Assembly: GCA_002729515.1 (NCBI GenBank)
Contig: PBYF01000068.1
Span: 1-58,952, forward strand
Reading direction: 5' to 3'
Length of the DNA: 58,952 bases
From: Deltaproteobacteria bacterium
GTDB taxonomy: Bacteria > Myxococcota_A > UBA9160 > SMWR01
Part shown: in pieces, positions 33,397 through 41,152 of the stretch
Numbering within the stretch: the first letter of the stretch is position 1
How the letters are laid out: every line of letters begins with the position of its first letter
Position numbers and translations under genes: made by a program
Notes under the pieces: model-generated
Seen by the model: the letters and a program-made list of their open reading frames with translations, nothing else
What the model was told of the DNA's origin: nothing
The model's database searches: none

Positions 33397-34449
33397 CTAT
33401 GTGTCGGAGCGGATCCAGACCTGGACGAGGGGACCCTCTTCGCGCCACATATAACAGGAGTTCGCACCGCCCCCGCGTGTCAGAAAGTGCGGGACCTTCG
33501 ACAGCTTGCCCTTCGCGGCGCTAGCCACGAGTGGATCGAATATGCGGTCCGCCAGCGCCGGGGTGCACTGGACGAAGCCCGGGGCCAGCTGGAGACAGGC
33601 GTCCAGGAAGCCGTAGGCCGCCTCGGGCCGCGCCTCGAAGCGCCGCCTCAGTTCCTTGCCGAGACCGGGAATGACCGGGCGACCGACCAGGTCGGCGAGC
33701 CAGGCGCCCCGGTCTTCCCAACCGGCCTCCGTGAGCGTCGCCGCGGAGCGCTCGCGCTCGGCGGCGTGGATCGACGTGAACGAGACGTCCGCAACCGCGA
33801 TTTCGGCCAACACCCGGACCTCGTGCTGCCGCGCCAGCAGTGCGTAGCGATCCTCGGCACCCGCGACGGGTGCGCTGTGATAATCCATCAACGAGATGGC
33901 GAGCTGGAGTTCACCGTCATCGGGGCAGAAGCCATCGACGAAGACGGCGCGCCGAAACAGGAGTTCACCGGGACGGCGCTCCACTCCGGACTTGGCGCGC
34001 TGCTGCTCTTCGAAGTCGAAGGCCAACGGCAGCGCCGATACCGCCAGGTGGAAGAGCGTCAGCAGGTGAGAACAGCCGCGCGGCCCGCCGAAGGCGCGGC
34101 CCAGCTCCGCCTTGAATTCCGCGTCGAAGGTGCGGCCCACCAGCGACTGGAGATTCGAGGCCGGGTCTCGGCAGCATTCGCCCCGGGTCATTTCGGAGGG
34201 CTCGACGGCCACCGCCCGCTGGTCCGTTTCGAGTGATTCGAGAACGCGGGTCTCCGGGTGAACGCGCGCGTCGAGCGTCATGTGGTGAATGATTCCGGCC
34301 GTCTGGAGTTCGTCCACCATGGGAACGAAGCTCGCCTTGCGCAGGTCGATCACCTCGCCCCAGACGTGCACGAGGCCGTCCCCGCCGCAGCGCATCTCGA
34401 GCGTCAGGTGCCGCGTGTGGAGCGGCTGTCCGCGAACGGGCAGGCGCAA
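33397..34449 (-). CDS. DUF2889-family protein
   Basis: A 350-residue protein with a DUF2889 domain in the first half: HTRHLTLEMRCGGDGLVHV, EVIDLRKASF, RVLESLETDQRAVAVEP, GRTFDAEFKAELGRAFGG, and the signature RGCSHLLTLFHLAVSALPL. The second half (DGELQLAISLMDYHS, AGWEDRGAWLADLVG, SYCMWREEG-like end) is an additional domain. DUF2889 proteins often neighbour CoA-transferase and steroid/acyl-CoA genes, but no reaction is known. The start is unsure: TTG at 34449, three bases past the CoA-transferase stop, is chosen because no ATG/GTG fits. Confidence 0.75.
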   Translation of the reverse strand: MRLPVRGQPLHTRHLTLEMRCGGDGLVHVWGEVIDLRKASFVPMVDELQTAGIIHHMTLDARVHPETRVLESLETDQRAVAVEPSEMTRGECCRDPASNLQSLVGRTFDAEFKAELGRAFGGPRGCSHLLTLFHLAVSALPLAFDFEEQQRAKSGVERRPGELLFRRAVFVDGFCPDDGELQLAISLMDYHSAPVAGAEDRYALLARQHEVRVLAEIAVADVSFTSIHAAERERSAATLTEAGWEDRGAWLADLVGRPVIPGLGKELRRRFEARPEAAYGFLDACLQLAPGFVQCTPALADRIFDPLVASAAKGKLSKVPHFLTRGGGANSCYMWREEGPLVQVWIRSDT

Positions 34450-34451
34450 GC

Positions 34452-36839
34452 TCAGACCCCCACCAGCTGGTCGCCGATGATGCCCTCGGCTTCGAGGCGA
34501 TCGAGCTCCGGCCCGTCGAGCCCGAGCAGTCCGCCCAGCACCTCGCGATTGTGCTGGCCCAGCGTCGGTGCCGGGAATCTCGTCCATCGCTTCACGGACG
34601 CGTACCGGAACGGCAGCGTCGGGATCACGATATGGCCGACCACCGGGTGCTCGACGGACTCGAAGAAGCCGCGCGCCTCCATCTGCGCGTTCTCGCGACC
34701 CGTGCGGGGGTCCGCCACGGGCGCCGCCGGGACACCCGCAGCGAGCAGCGTTTCGACCAGCTCCTCGCGGTCGCGCTCGGCAAACCAGGGGCGCAGCTCG
34801 GCGTCGAGCACATCCCGCGCCGTGCGTCTCCCGTTGAAATCGGAGAGTTCGGGCTTCGCCGCCCAGGCCGGCCGACCCAGCACTCCGCACAGCGCTTCCC
34901 ACTCCGCGTCGCTGCGCACGGAAAGCGCGAGCCAGTGCTCCTGGCCCGGCTCGCTGCCCGCACAGGGGTAGAGGCCCTGAGGCGCCGCCTCGGGACAACG
35001 GTTTCCGTCGCGTTCCATCAGGTTTCCGTACGCCGTGAACTCGATCAGCTGTTCGGCCGCCACATTGAGCACTCCCTCCACCATCGTGGCCTCGACGTGC
35101 AGCCCCGCGCCCGTGCGCTCGCGTTGGGCCAGGGCGACCAGGAAGGCGAACACCGCGTGCATTCCGGAAAGCGGGTCGCAGGGCCCGCGCTGGATGCGCG
35201 GCTGGTCGTCGCGGTGGCCGGTGAGCCAGGCGAGCCCGGTCATCTGCTCCATCGTCTGGGCAAAACCCGTGTTGTCGCGCCACGGGCCCGAGAGTCCGAA
35301 GGCCGGCATGCGCAGGAAGATGCAACGCGGGTTCAGCTCGTGGATCGCTTCCCAGCCGAGATCGAAGTTCTCCATCACCCGCGGCGTGAAATTCTCGACC
35401 ACCGCGTCGCACTTCACCACCAGGCGCCGCAGCAACGCCTTGCCCTCGTCTGTCGCGAGATCGATCGCGAGGTCCGTCTTGCTGGTGTTGCCCGCCAGGA
35501 AGAACGGACTGGCCTCCCACCAGGCTTCGAACTTCTCCCCGAGCATTCCGCCTATCATGCGCATCCCGTCGGGGCGCTTGGCCGACTCGACGTGGATCAC
35601 CTCCGCACCCAGTGCCGCCATCATCTGCGCCGCCGACGGGCCGGCCCACCAGGCCGTGAGGTCGAGCACCCGGAGCCCCGCGAGCGGGAGTCCGGCGGCG
35701 CCCGTGGGTTTGGGCCGCCGGACCTCGCGGGACTCGACCCGGCCGGTGTGCTCGCCCAGCCGCGGCGCCGGGCGCTGCGGCGCCGGCTCGCAATCGTCCA
35801 GCCTGTAGGGAGGGCGCGGGTGCTGGAAGCTTCCGGTCGGATCCTCGCGGAAGGTCCCGCGCGCCACGAGCTGCTCGTGGAAACGGACCGTGTCACCGCT
35901 GTTGATCGGCGCCACCGGGATGCGCAATAGCGACGCCTGCTCGATGGCTTCGGCCGTCGTGTGTTCGCGGGTCCAGGCGTGCACGATCTGGTTCCACTCG
36001 TCGAAGCGGGCCATTCTCCCGGTGACCTGGGCCAGCTCCTCGTCCTCCTGGAGATCGTCACGGCCGATCATGAGCAGGAAGTCCGAGAATTGCTGGCGCG
36101 AGTTCGTGCAGAAGCCCACGTAGCCGTCCTTCGTCGGCTCGATCGAAGGGGTCTCGACGCTCTGCGGGAGCGGACCCTCGGCAGCGACCCCGAGCATCTG
36201 GAACATGAGATCCACGTAGCTGGTTCCGGCGATCGTCATGACCTCCTGGATCGAGAAGTCGACGTGCTCGCCGTGACCGGTTCGCTGCGCCCGCTGCACC
36301 GCCGCCAGCGCGCCCACGGCGGCAAAGGTGCCGGTGAGCCACTCGGTGATACGCCCGCCGCATTGGAAGGGCTCGCCACCGGCGAGTCCGCGCACACCGA
36401 TCGAGCCGCACTGGGCCTGCACCGTGAACTCGGTCCACGGGCGCTCGTCCCAGGGGCCGCCTCGGCCCCAGGGCGTGATCGAGAGCCACACGAGTCCCGG
36501 GAAGCGGCCCCGAAGGTCGAGCGGGTCGAGCACTCCGGGCTTGAAGTCGTCGACCACCAGGTCGGCGCCGGAGACGAGTTCGAGCACCGCGTCGTCGCCG
36601 GGCCGGCCGATCACCGAACGCTTTCCGTGATTCAGGTACCGGAAGAGCGCAGCGTCTTCATCGCCGAGCTCGGCGCCCGTTGCCGACCAGCGGCGCAGCG
36701 GGTCGCCGCTCGCGGACTCGACCTTGATGACGTCGGCCCCGGCATCCGCAAAGAGCTTCGTGGCGTAGGGCCCGGCAATTTCGCTCGAGAAGTCCACCAC
36801 GCGCAGATCTCGGAGGGGCTGGGGGACATCGGGAGGCAT
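34452..36839 (-). CDS. Tandem-domain CaiB/BaiF CoA-transferase
   Basis: A 795-residue protein with two complete class III CoA-transferase modules. Module 1 (about 1-370): LRVVDFSSEIAGPYATKLF, ADVIKVESASGDPLRRW, YLNHGKRSVIG, ADLVVDDFKPGVLDPL. Module 2 (about 385-795): LRVLDLTAWWAGPSAAQMMA, EVIHVESAKRPDGMRM, AVVENFTPRVMENFDLGW, FGLSGPWRDNTGFAQTMEQM. Each module has the motif leading to the catalytic Asp, so both could be active. Class III enzymes normally dimerise as interlocked ~400-residue chains; the fusion would give an intramolecular dimer. It is divergent from a crotonase. Confidence 0.92.
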   Translation of the reverse strand: MPPDVPQPLRDLRVVDFSSEIAGPYATKLFADAGADVIKVESASGDPLRRWSATGAELGDEDAALFRYLNHGKRSVIGRPGDDAVLELVSGADLVVDDFKPGVLDPLDLRGRFPGLVWLSITPWGRGGPWDERPWTEFTVQAQCGSIGVRGLAGGEPFQCGGRITEWLTGTFAAVGALAAVQRAQRTGHGEHVDFSIQEVMTIAGTSYVDLMFQMLGVAAEGPLPQSVETPSIEPTKDGYVGFCTNSRQQFSDFLLMIGRDDLQEDEELAQVTGRMARFDEWNQIVHAWTREHTTAEAIEQASLLRIPVAPINSGDTVRFHEQLVARGTFREDPTGSFQHPRPPYRLDDCEPAPQRPAPRLGEHTGRVESREVRRPKPTGAAGLPLAGLRVLDLTAWWAGPSAAQMMAALGAEVIHVESAKRPDGMRMIGGMLGEKFEAWWEASPFFLAGNTSKTDLAIDLATDEGKALLRRLVVKCDAVVENFTPRVMENFDLGWEAIHELNPRCIFLRMPAFGLSGPWRDNTGFAQTMEQMTGLAWLTGHRDDQPRIQRGPCDPLSGMHAVFAFLVALAQRERTGAGLHVEATMVEGVLNVAAEQLIEFTAYGNLMERDGNRCPEAAPQGLYPCAGSEPGQEHWLALSVRSDAEWEALCGVLGRPAWAAKPELSDFNGRRTARDVLDAELRPWFAERDREELVETLLAAGVPAAPVADPRTGRENAQMEARGFFESVEHPVVGHIVIPTLPFRYASVKRWTRFPAPTLGQHNREVLGGLLGLDGPELDRLEAEGIIGDQLVGV

Positions 36840-36913
36840 GGCGTGGCGATTCTCTCCCCACCGTGATAGATCAGGACCGTCGAGAGTATCCGATCCGCGC
36901 GAGAGGAGCCTGC

Positions 36914-37702
36914 ATGCGAGAGCCCGTACGAAGGGAACTGGACGACGGCGTCCTGCTCCTCACCCTGAACCGCGCCGAGAAGAAGAACGCTTTCGACGAC
37001 CCGCAGTGGGACGCTCTGCGCGACGCACTCGACGAGGGCCGGCAAGACGACCGGGTGGCCTGCGTCGTCGTCACCGGGGCAGGCGGAAACTTCTCGGCCG
37101 GACAGGATCTGACCGCTTTCGCCGGTGACGCCCCGGAGCGGGAGGACGGAAAACCGAACGGATATTTCGGCTGCATGGACGCGCTGTTTGCGTTCGACAA
37201 GCCCCTGCTGGCCGCGGCGACGGGAGTGGGCGTCGGAATTGGCATCACGTTCCTCTTCACCTGTGACATCGTTTACGTGGGTGAGGGCGTCCGGCTGCGC
37301 CTGCCTTTCGTGAGCCTCGGTCTCGTCCCCGAGGCCGCGAGCAGCTACACGCTTCAGGCGGCGATCGGCACGCAGCGCGCGGCCGAGCTGTTCTACACGG
37401 CCGAGTGGATCGATGCGGCGCGCGCCGTCGAGGTCGGGATCGCCGCGCGCGCCTTTCCCGACGAGGAGCTTCTGCCCGCCACGTTGGAGAAAGCGCACCA
37501 GATCGCCCGCTGGCCCGTCTCGGCGCTGCGTGCCACGAAGCAGACCCTCATGCAGTCCCACGCGGCCGCCGTGAAGGCAGCCCTCGCCACCGAAGACGCC
37601 GGCATGCGGAAACAGGCGGGATCACCGGCCAACATCGAAGCAATCCGGGCATTTCTCGAAAAGCGCGAACCAGACTTTCGCAAGCTGCATTCCAGCGACT
37701 GA
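36914..37702 (+). CDS. Enoyl-CoA hydratase/isomerase
   Basis: A 262-residue crotonase-fold protein. LLTLNRAEKKNAFDDPQWDAL, GAGGNFSAGQDLTAF for the oxyanion pocket, ATGVGVGIGITFLFTCDIVY, and LPFVSLGLVPEAASSYTLQ with the Glu of the LVPE motif. C-terminal helices follow. ATG at 36914 is preferred over an upstream start at 36863, since GAGAGGAGCC precedes it. Divergent from the CoA-transferase; a cupredoxin-like gene starts 12 bp downstream. Confidence 0.91.
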   Translation: MREPVRRELDDGVLLLTLNRAEKKNAFDDPQWDALRDALDEGRQDDRVACVVVTGAGGNFSAGQDLTAFAGDAPEREDGKPNGYFGCMDALFAFDKPLLAAATGVGVGIGITFLFTCDIVYVGEGVRLRLPFVSLGLVPEAASSYTLQAAIGTQRAAELFYTAEWIDAARAVEVGIAARAFPDEELLPATLEKAHQIARWPVSALRATKQTLMQSHAAAVKAALATEDAGMRKQAGSPANIEAIRAFLEKREPDFRKLHSSD

Positions 37703-37714
37703 AGGAGGGCTTCG

Positions 37715-38032
37715 ATGAAGACCGCTCGCATTCTATTCCCAGTTCTGATCCTCGGATTTGCAACTGCGGCACTGGCCGGCGACGTCATCGTCACCATCCG
37801 GCACGGTGCGCTCGCACCATCGCAGGTGATCGTCAGCATGGGAGACACCGTCACCTTCCGCAACGCCGACAAAATGCCCGGCGGACACTCGGTCGTGGCC
37901 GACAACGGCTCCTTCGAGAGCCCGGCACTCGACGAGGGAGAGCGCTGGTCCTACGAGTTCCCCAAGCTGGGCATGTTCCCCTACCACGTCGGCGAGCACC
38001 CGGACGTGAAGGGAAAGGTGATCGTCGAGTAG
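37715..38032 (+). CDS. Cupredoxin-like secreted protein lacking the Cys ligand
   Basis: A 105-residue protein with signal peptide (cleavage after ALA, residue 21). The fold resembles plastocyanin/amicyanin: SQVIVSMGDTVTFRNAD, then GGHSVV with the first His ligand (58), and GMFPYHVGEHPDVKGKVIVE. In amicyanin the matching segment reads YHCTPHPFM; here Val92 replaces Cys and Val98 replaces Met, while His95 is kept. The classical type 1 copper site therefore cannot form; His58, His91 and His95 might bind another metal or copper state. RBS AAGGAGG precedes ATG. It follows a crotonase in the same direction. Confidence 0.82.
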   Translation: MKTARILFPVLILGFATAALAGDVIVTIRHGALAPSQVIVSMGDTVTFRNADKMPGGHSVVADNGSFESPALDEGERWSYEFPKLGMFPYHVGEHPDVKGKVIVE

Positions 38033-38037
38033 GCCGG

Positions 38038-39186
38038 TCAGCCCGAGAGAAGCTCGCGGGCGTTCTCGCGGAAGACCCGGTCGCGAACGCTCGAATCGTC
38101 GCGCGTGGCGATGAGCAGCTTGGCCAGGCTCGCGGCCTGGGGAAAGAGCGGCCAGTCCGTGCCGAAGAGGACCCGCTCGGGACCCACCGCGCCGAGAAGG
38201 CGCCGGATGTCGCGAACCCCCTGCCCGTGCGCCTCCATCCAGACATTGGTCCGGCCGCGCGCCACGGGAATCGCCTCGTCGATATCGCGCGCCCCCGCGT
38301 GGCCGAAGACGAAGCGCACGTCCGGAAACTCCGCGACCGGCGCCCGGTAGTGCGCCATGCGAGCGTAGGGCTGCATGAAGGCCGGCTCGACGCCGGCTCG
38401 ACCCGCGTGGAAGAAGACGATGAGTTCTCGCTCGCGGCAGACCTCGTAGAGCTCCATCGTCCGGGGGTCGTCCGGTCGCACGCGCTGCATGGTGGGGTGG
38501 AGTTTCACCCCGCGCGCACCGCGATCGGCCAGCGCGCGCAGCTTCGCAGGGGCAGCGTCGTCCGCGGGATGGACCGAGCCAAAGACCACGAGACGCTCCG
38601 GCGCATCGCAATGCGCCACGGCATCGAGCCAGCGCTCCGCCAGGTTGTCGCGGAACGGAAAACCGGGGGCGAGCGGGAGCAATACGGCGCGCTCGACTGA
38701 GTTGTCGTCCATCTCGGCGAGGAGATTCGGAATCGTATGAGTGCGTCCCGCCGCGCTTCCGATCAGGAACGTCCGCACGAGTTCCGAGGTGAGCGCGGAC
38801 TGCATTCGCTCGGTGGTGAAGTGGTTCATGTAGACGTCGAGGTCGAGCACGCACTCGGCGTCTGCGTCGCAGTCGAAACTGTAATGAGGCGCGGAGCCCG
38901 CGGCGTTGTAGTCGATGCCCGGCGCCAGAAAGAACGAGAACCCGAGGTGGGCGTGGAAGTCGACGCCAGGCGGAAGCTCGGCAGTCGTGACGAGGCGTCC
39001 GCGCGCGTCGAGCTCGAACCAGGGCAGCTCCACGAGCCCGCGGTAGCCCCGCACCCGGAGCGTCTCGAGCGGGTCCCCGACCAACGGCTCGGGCGGCGCG
39101 CTCGACTCGGACGGCCCGCAGCCCGGTAACGCCGCGACCGCACACGCCGCACCGGCGCCGAGGAAGCGGCGGCGAGTCAGCTTCAC
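38038..39186 (-). CDS. Amidohydrolase (family 2) with Tat-type lipoprotein signal
   Basis: A 382-residue metal-dependent hydrolase. The N-terminus KLTRRRFLGAGAACAVAALPGC has the twin-arginine RRxFL motif and a lipobox Cys, so export folded and lipid anchoring are likely. The hydrolase motifs: GVDFHAHLGFSF (HxH), KLHPTMQRV, IVFFHAGRAG, FVFGHAGARD, and FGTDWPLFP with the late Asp. The GTG start overlaps the thioesterase stop by four bases (GTGA). It converges with the cupredoxin-like gene. Substrate unknown. Confidence 0.88.
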   Translation of the reverse strand: MKLTRRRFLGAGAACAVAALPGCGPSESSAPPEPLVGDPLETLRVRGYRGLVELPWFELDARGRLVTTAELPPGVDFHAHLGFSFFLAPGIDYNAAGSAPHYSFDCDADAECVLDLDVYMNHFTTERMQSALTSELVRTFLIGSAAGRTHTIPNLLAEMDDNSVERAVLLPLAPGFPFRDNLAERWLDAVAHCDAPERLVVFGSVHPADDAAPAKLRALADRGARGVKLHPTMQRVRPDDPRTMELYEVCRERELIVFFHAGRAGVEPAFMQPYARMAHYRAPVAEFPDVRFVFGHAGARDIDEAIPVARGRTNVWMEAHGQGVRDIRRLLGAVGPERVLFGTDWPLFPQAASLAKLLIATRDDSSVRDRVFRENARELLSG

Positions 39187-39626
39187 GCCGCTTCTTCGGG
39201 CGGGTCGATCTGGCGCCAGCGCGCCTCGGCCACCGTCAGGCGCACGCCGCGGGTGTCGACGATCGCCCCCTCGACCCAGGCGTCCCGCCCCTCCCGGCGC
39301 CGGAGGTCGCCTCGCACGACGAGCGGCACTCCCACGGGCACGGGTCGCCGGTAGCGGAGCTTGAACTCGACGGTCACCACGTATGCCTCCTCCTCGCTCC
39401 CGGCCGTGATGGCCATGCCCATGGCCTCGTCGAGGAGCACGGCTTGGATCCCGCCGTGCGCGACTCCCGGCGCGCCGCAATGCTCCGGTGCAATCGTGCA
39501 ATGCGACTCGACCTGGCCGGGAGCGAGCTCGAAGAAGCTCATCTTCAGGCCGCTCGCATTGTGCGGGCTGCACCCGAAGCAGGTGTTGTTCGGCTGGTCG
39601 TTGACGATCTCTTCCGGTGCGTCCAC
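39183..39626 (-). CDS. PaaI-type hotdog thioesterase
   Basis: A 147-residue hotdog protein. NDQPNNTCFGCSPHNASG is an N-terminal CxxC-like start seen in this group. HCGAPGVAHGGIQAVLLDEAMGM holds the hotdog helix with the usual HGG and acidic residue. VTVEFKLRYRRPVPVG and WVEGAIVDTRG are later strands. It probably hydrolyses acyl-CoA thioesters, releasing free acid. Coupled by GTGA to the Tat amidohydrolase. Confidence 0.88.
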   Translation of the reverse strand: MDAPEEIVNDQPNNTCFGCSPHNASGLKMSFFELAPGQVESHCTIAPEHCGAPGVAHGGIQAVLLDEAMGMAITAGSEEEAYVVTVEFKLRYRRPVPVGVPLVVRGDLRRREGRDAWVEGAIVDTRGVRLTVAEARWRQIDPPEEAA

Positions 39627-39632
39627 GAAGGC

Positions 39633-39905
39633 TCAGTCTAGCCAGCCGCGCTCGAATCCGGGAATCACGTGCTTCCCATCCGCTCGATCGTCTGCACGCG
39701 CTTCTCGTGCAGGTCGAGGAGGCAGAGCAAGCTGTCGACGCCGGCTTCCCCATCGGCCCGGGCGCGCTGGATCACCTCGTCGAGGTCTCCGACGATTACC
39801 GGTCGACGAACTTCACCAGGGGTTTCTCGCACTTCGCGAGCGCCGCGCGATCGATACCGAAGCGGCGCCTCAGATCCCCGGGAGGCAGGTCCGTCGGCAT
39901 GCCAT
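39633..39905 (-). pseudogene. Frameshifted C-terminal remnant of an LLM-type oxidoreductase
   Basis: The minus strand reads PVIVGDLDEVIQRARADGEA, GVDSLLCLLDLHEKRVQTIE and RMG in one frame, then KHVIPGFERGWLD and TGA in another, so a one-base slip near 39668 separates them. The combination is the usual C-terminus of luciferase-like flavoproteins (HEKxxxxIExxGxxVIPxF). A third frame at 39801-39905 reads MPTDLPPGDLRRRFGIDRAA, FVDR and stop, perhaps an earlier portion. The N-terminal barrel is gone. The remnant sits between the thioesterase and the CoA-transferase. Confidence 0.5.
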
Positions 39906-39920
39906 GGGGTGCGCTCTCCC

Positions 39921-41135
39921 TCAGATGACGTCGAGCTTGCGCAGCTCGGCGATGCGCTCCCAGTCATACCCGAGCACGTCGAGCAGGATCTCTTCGGTGT
40001 GCTGACCCAGTTCGGGTGCCGCCCTCCACACAGACCCCGGCATCTCGGAGAAACCGACCGGCATGCCCAACATCTGCGTCGGGCCGAAGTTCGGGTGGTC
40101 GAATTCCGTGACGTAGCCATTGGCCTGCATCTGCGGATCATCGGGCAAGTCGCCCACATCGTTCACGATGGTGAAGATGAAGTCGCCCGGCGCGGCTCGC
40201 AGAATGGCGATCCACTCGTCGCGGGGCTTCGCCGCGAAACGCTCGTCGAGAATGCCGACCGCGGCTTCTGCGTTCTGTGCGCGGCTCGGCAGATCCTTGA
40301 AGCGCTCGTCTGCCGCAAGTTCCGGGCGGCCTATGGCCGCAGCAAAATCCGCCCAATAGCGATCGGCCTGAAGCATGGCGAGCGCGAGCCACTTGTCGTC
40401 CGCACACCGGTAGTGATTCCAAAGGCAATTGTTCGCGCACCTGCGGTTCATGCGCGGCATGGCAGCGCCCATCATGAGCCTCATCGAAAGCGAGAGCCCC
40501 TGGAGAAACGCCATCGAACCCAGGTGCGACGCGTCGACGTCCTGGCCCACACCGTGGCGCTCACGCGCGACGAGCGCAGTCATCACACCGTAGGCCAGCA
40601 TGACGGCACCCATCTGGTCGGCGATCCCTCCGGCGATTCCGACCGGTGGCATCCCGGGCTCACCGGCGGCGAGCATGATTCCCGAGCGTGCGAGGCCCAG
40701 ATGATCGAAGGAGGGCTCGCCGCTGTCCGGTCCCTCGGGCCCGTAGCCGGTGGCGCTCGCGTAGATCAGCTTCGGGTTGCGCGCGCGCAAGGTCGCCGAG
40801 TCGAGGCCCAGGCGACCCGCCACACCCTTGCGGAAATTCTGGACGAAGACGTCGGAGTGCGCGACGAGGTCCTGCACCAGGGCCTGCCCCTCCGGCTTCG
40901 AGAGATCGACGGTGACACTGCGCTTGTTGCGGTTGTTGGCTTCGAAGTAGAAGTTGGGGCGATCCTCGACGGATGCGCCCATGACGCTGAGGATCCCCCG
41001 ACCGGGGTCCCCCCGCTCGCGCTCCTCGATCTTGATCACGTCGGCGCCGAGATCCGCGAGCATCGCGGTGCTGACGGGTCCTTGCTGCCAGATGGTCCAG
41101 TCGACCACCCGGATTCCCTCGAGCGGCATGGTCAC
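39921..41135 (-). CDS. CaiB/BaiF (class III) CoA-transferase
   Basis: A 404-residue class III CoA-transferase, full length for a single module. IRVVDWTIWQQGPVSTAML, ADVIKIEERERGDPGRG, FYFEANNRNKRSVTVDL, and DVFVQNFRKGVAGRLGLD with the catalytic Asp region. AFLQGLSLSMRL and MARERHG-like blocks follow. It begins 17 bases after a TPP enzyme of the oxalyl-CoA decarboxylase/HACL type, the same pairing as formyl-CoA transferase and oxalyl-CoA decarboxylase (frc-oxc). Its donor and acceptor acids cannot be read. Confidence 0.92.
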   Translation of the reverse strand: MTMPLEGIRVVDWTIWQQGPVSTAMLADLGADVIKIEERERGDPGRGILSVMGASVEDRPNFYFEANNRNKRSVTVDLSKPEGQALVQDLVAHSDVFVQNFRKGVAGRLGLDSATLRARNPKLIYASATGYGPEGPDSGEPSFDHLGLARSGIMLAAGEPGMPPVGIAGGIADQMGAVMLAYGVMTALVARERHGVGQDVDASHLGSMAFLQGLSLSMRLMMGAAMPRMNRRCANNCLWNHYRCADDKWLALAMLQADRYWADFAAAIGRPELAADERFKDLPSRAQNAEAAVGILDERFAAKPRDEWIAILRAAPGDFIFTIVNDVGDLPDDPQMQANGYVTEFDHPNFGPTQMLGMPVGFSEMPGSVWRAAPELGQHTEEILLDVLGYDWERIAELRKLDVI

Positions 41136-41152
41136 GGCGATTCCTCCTCGCG

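Noticed and set aside
33397..35793. A 798-codon open frame
   Set aside because: Its first half is an off-frame shadow of the double CoA-transferase. Only the DUF2889 part is real.
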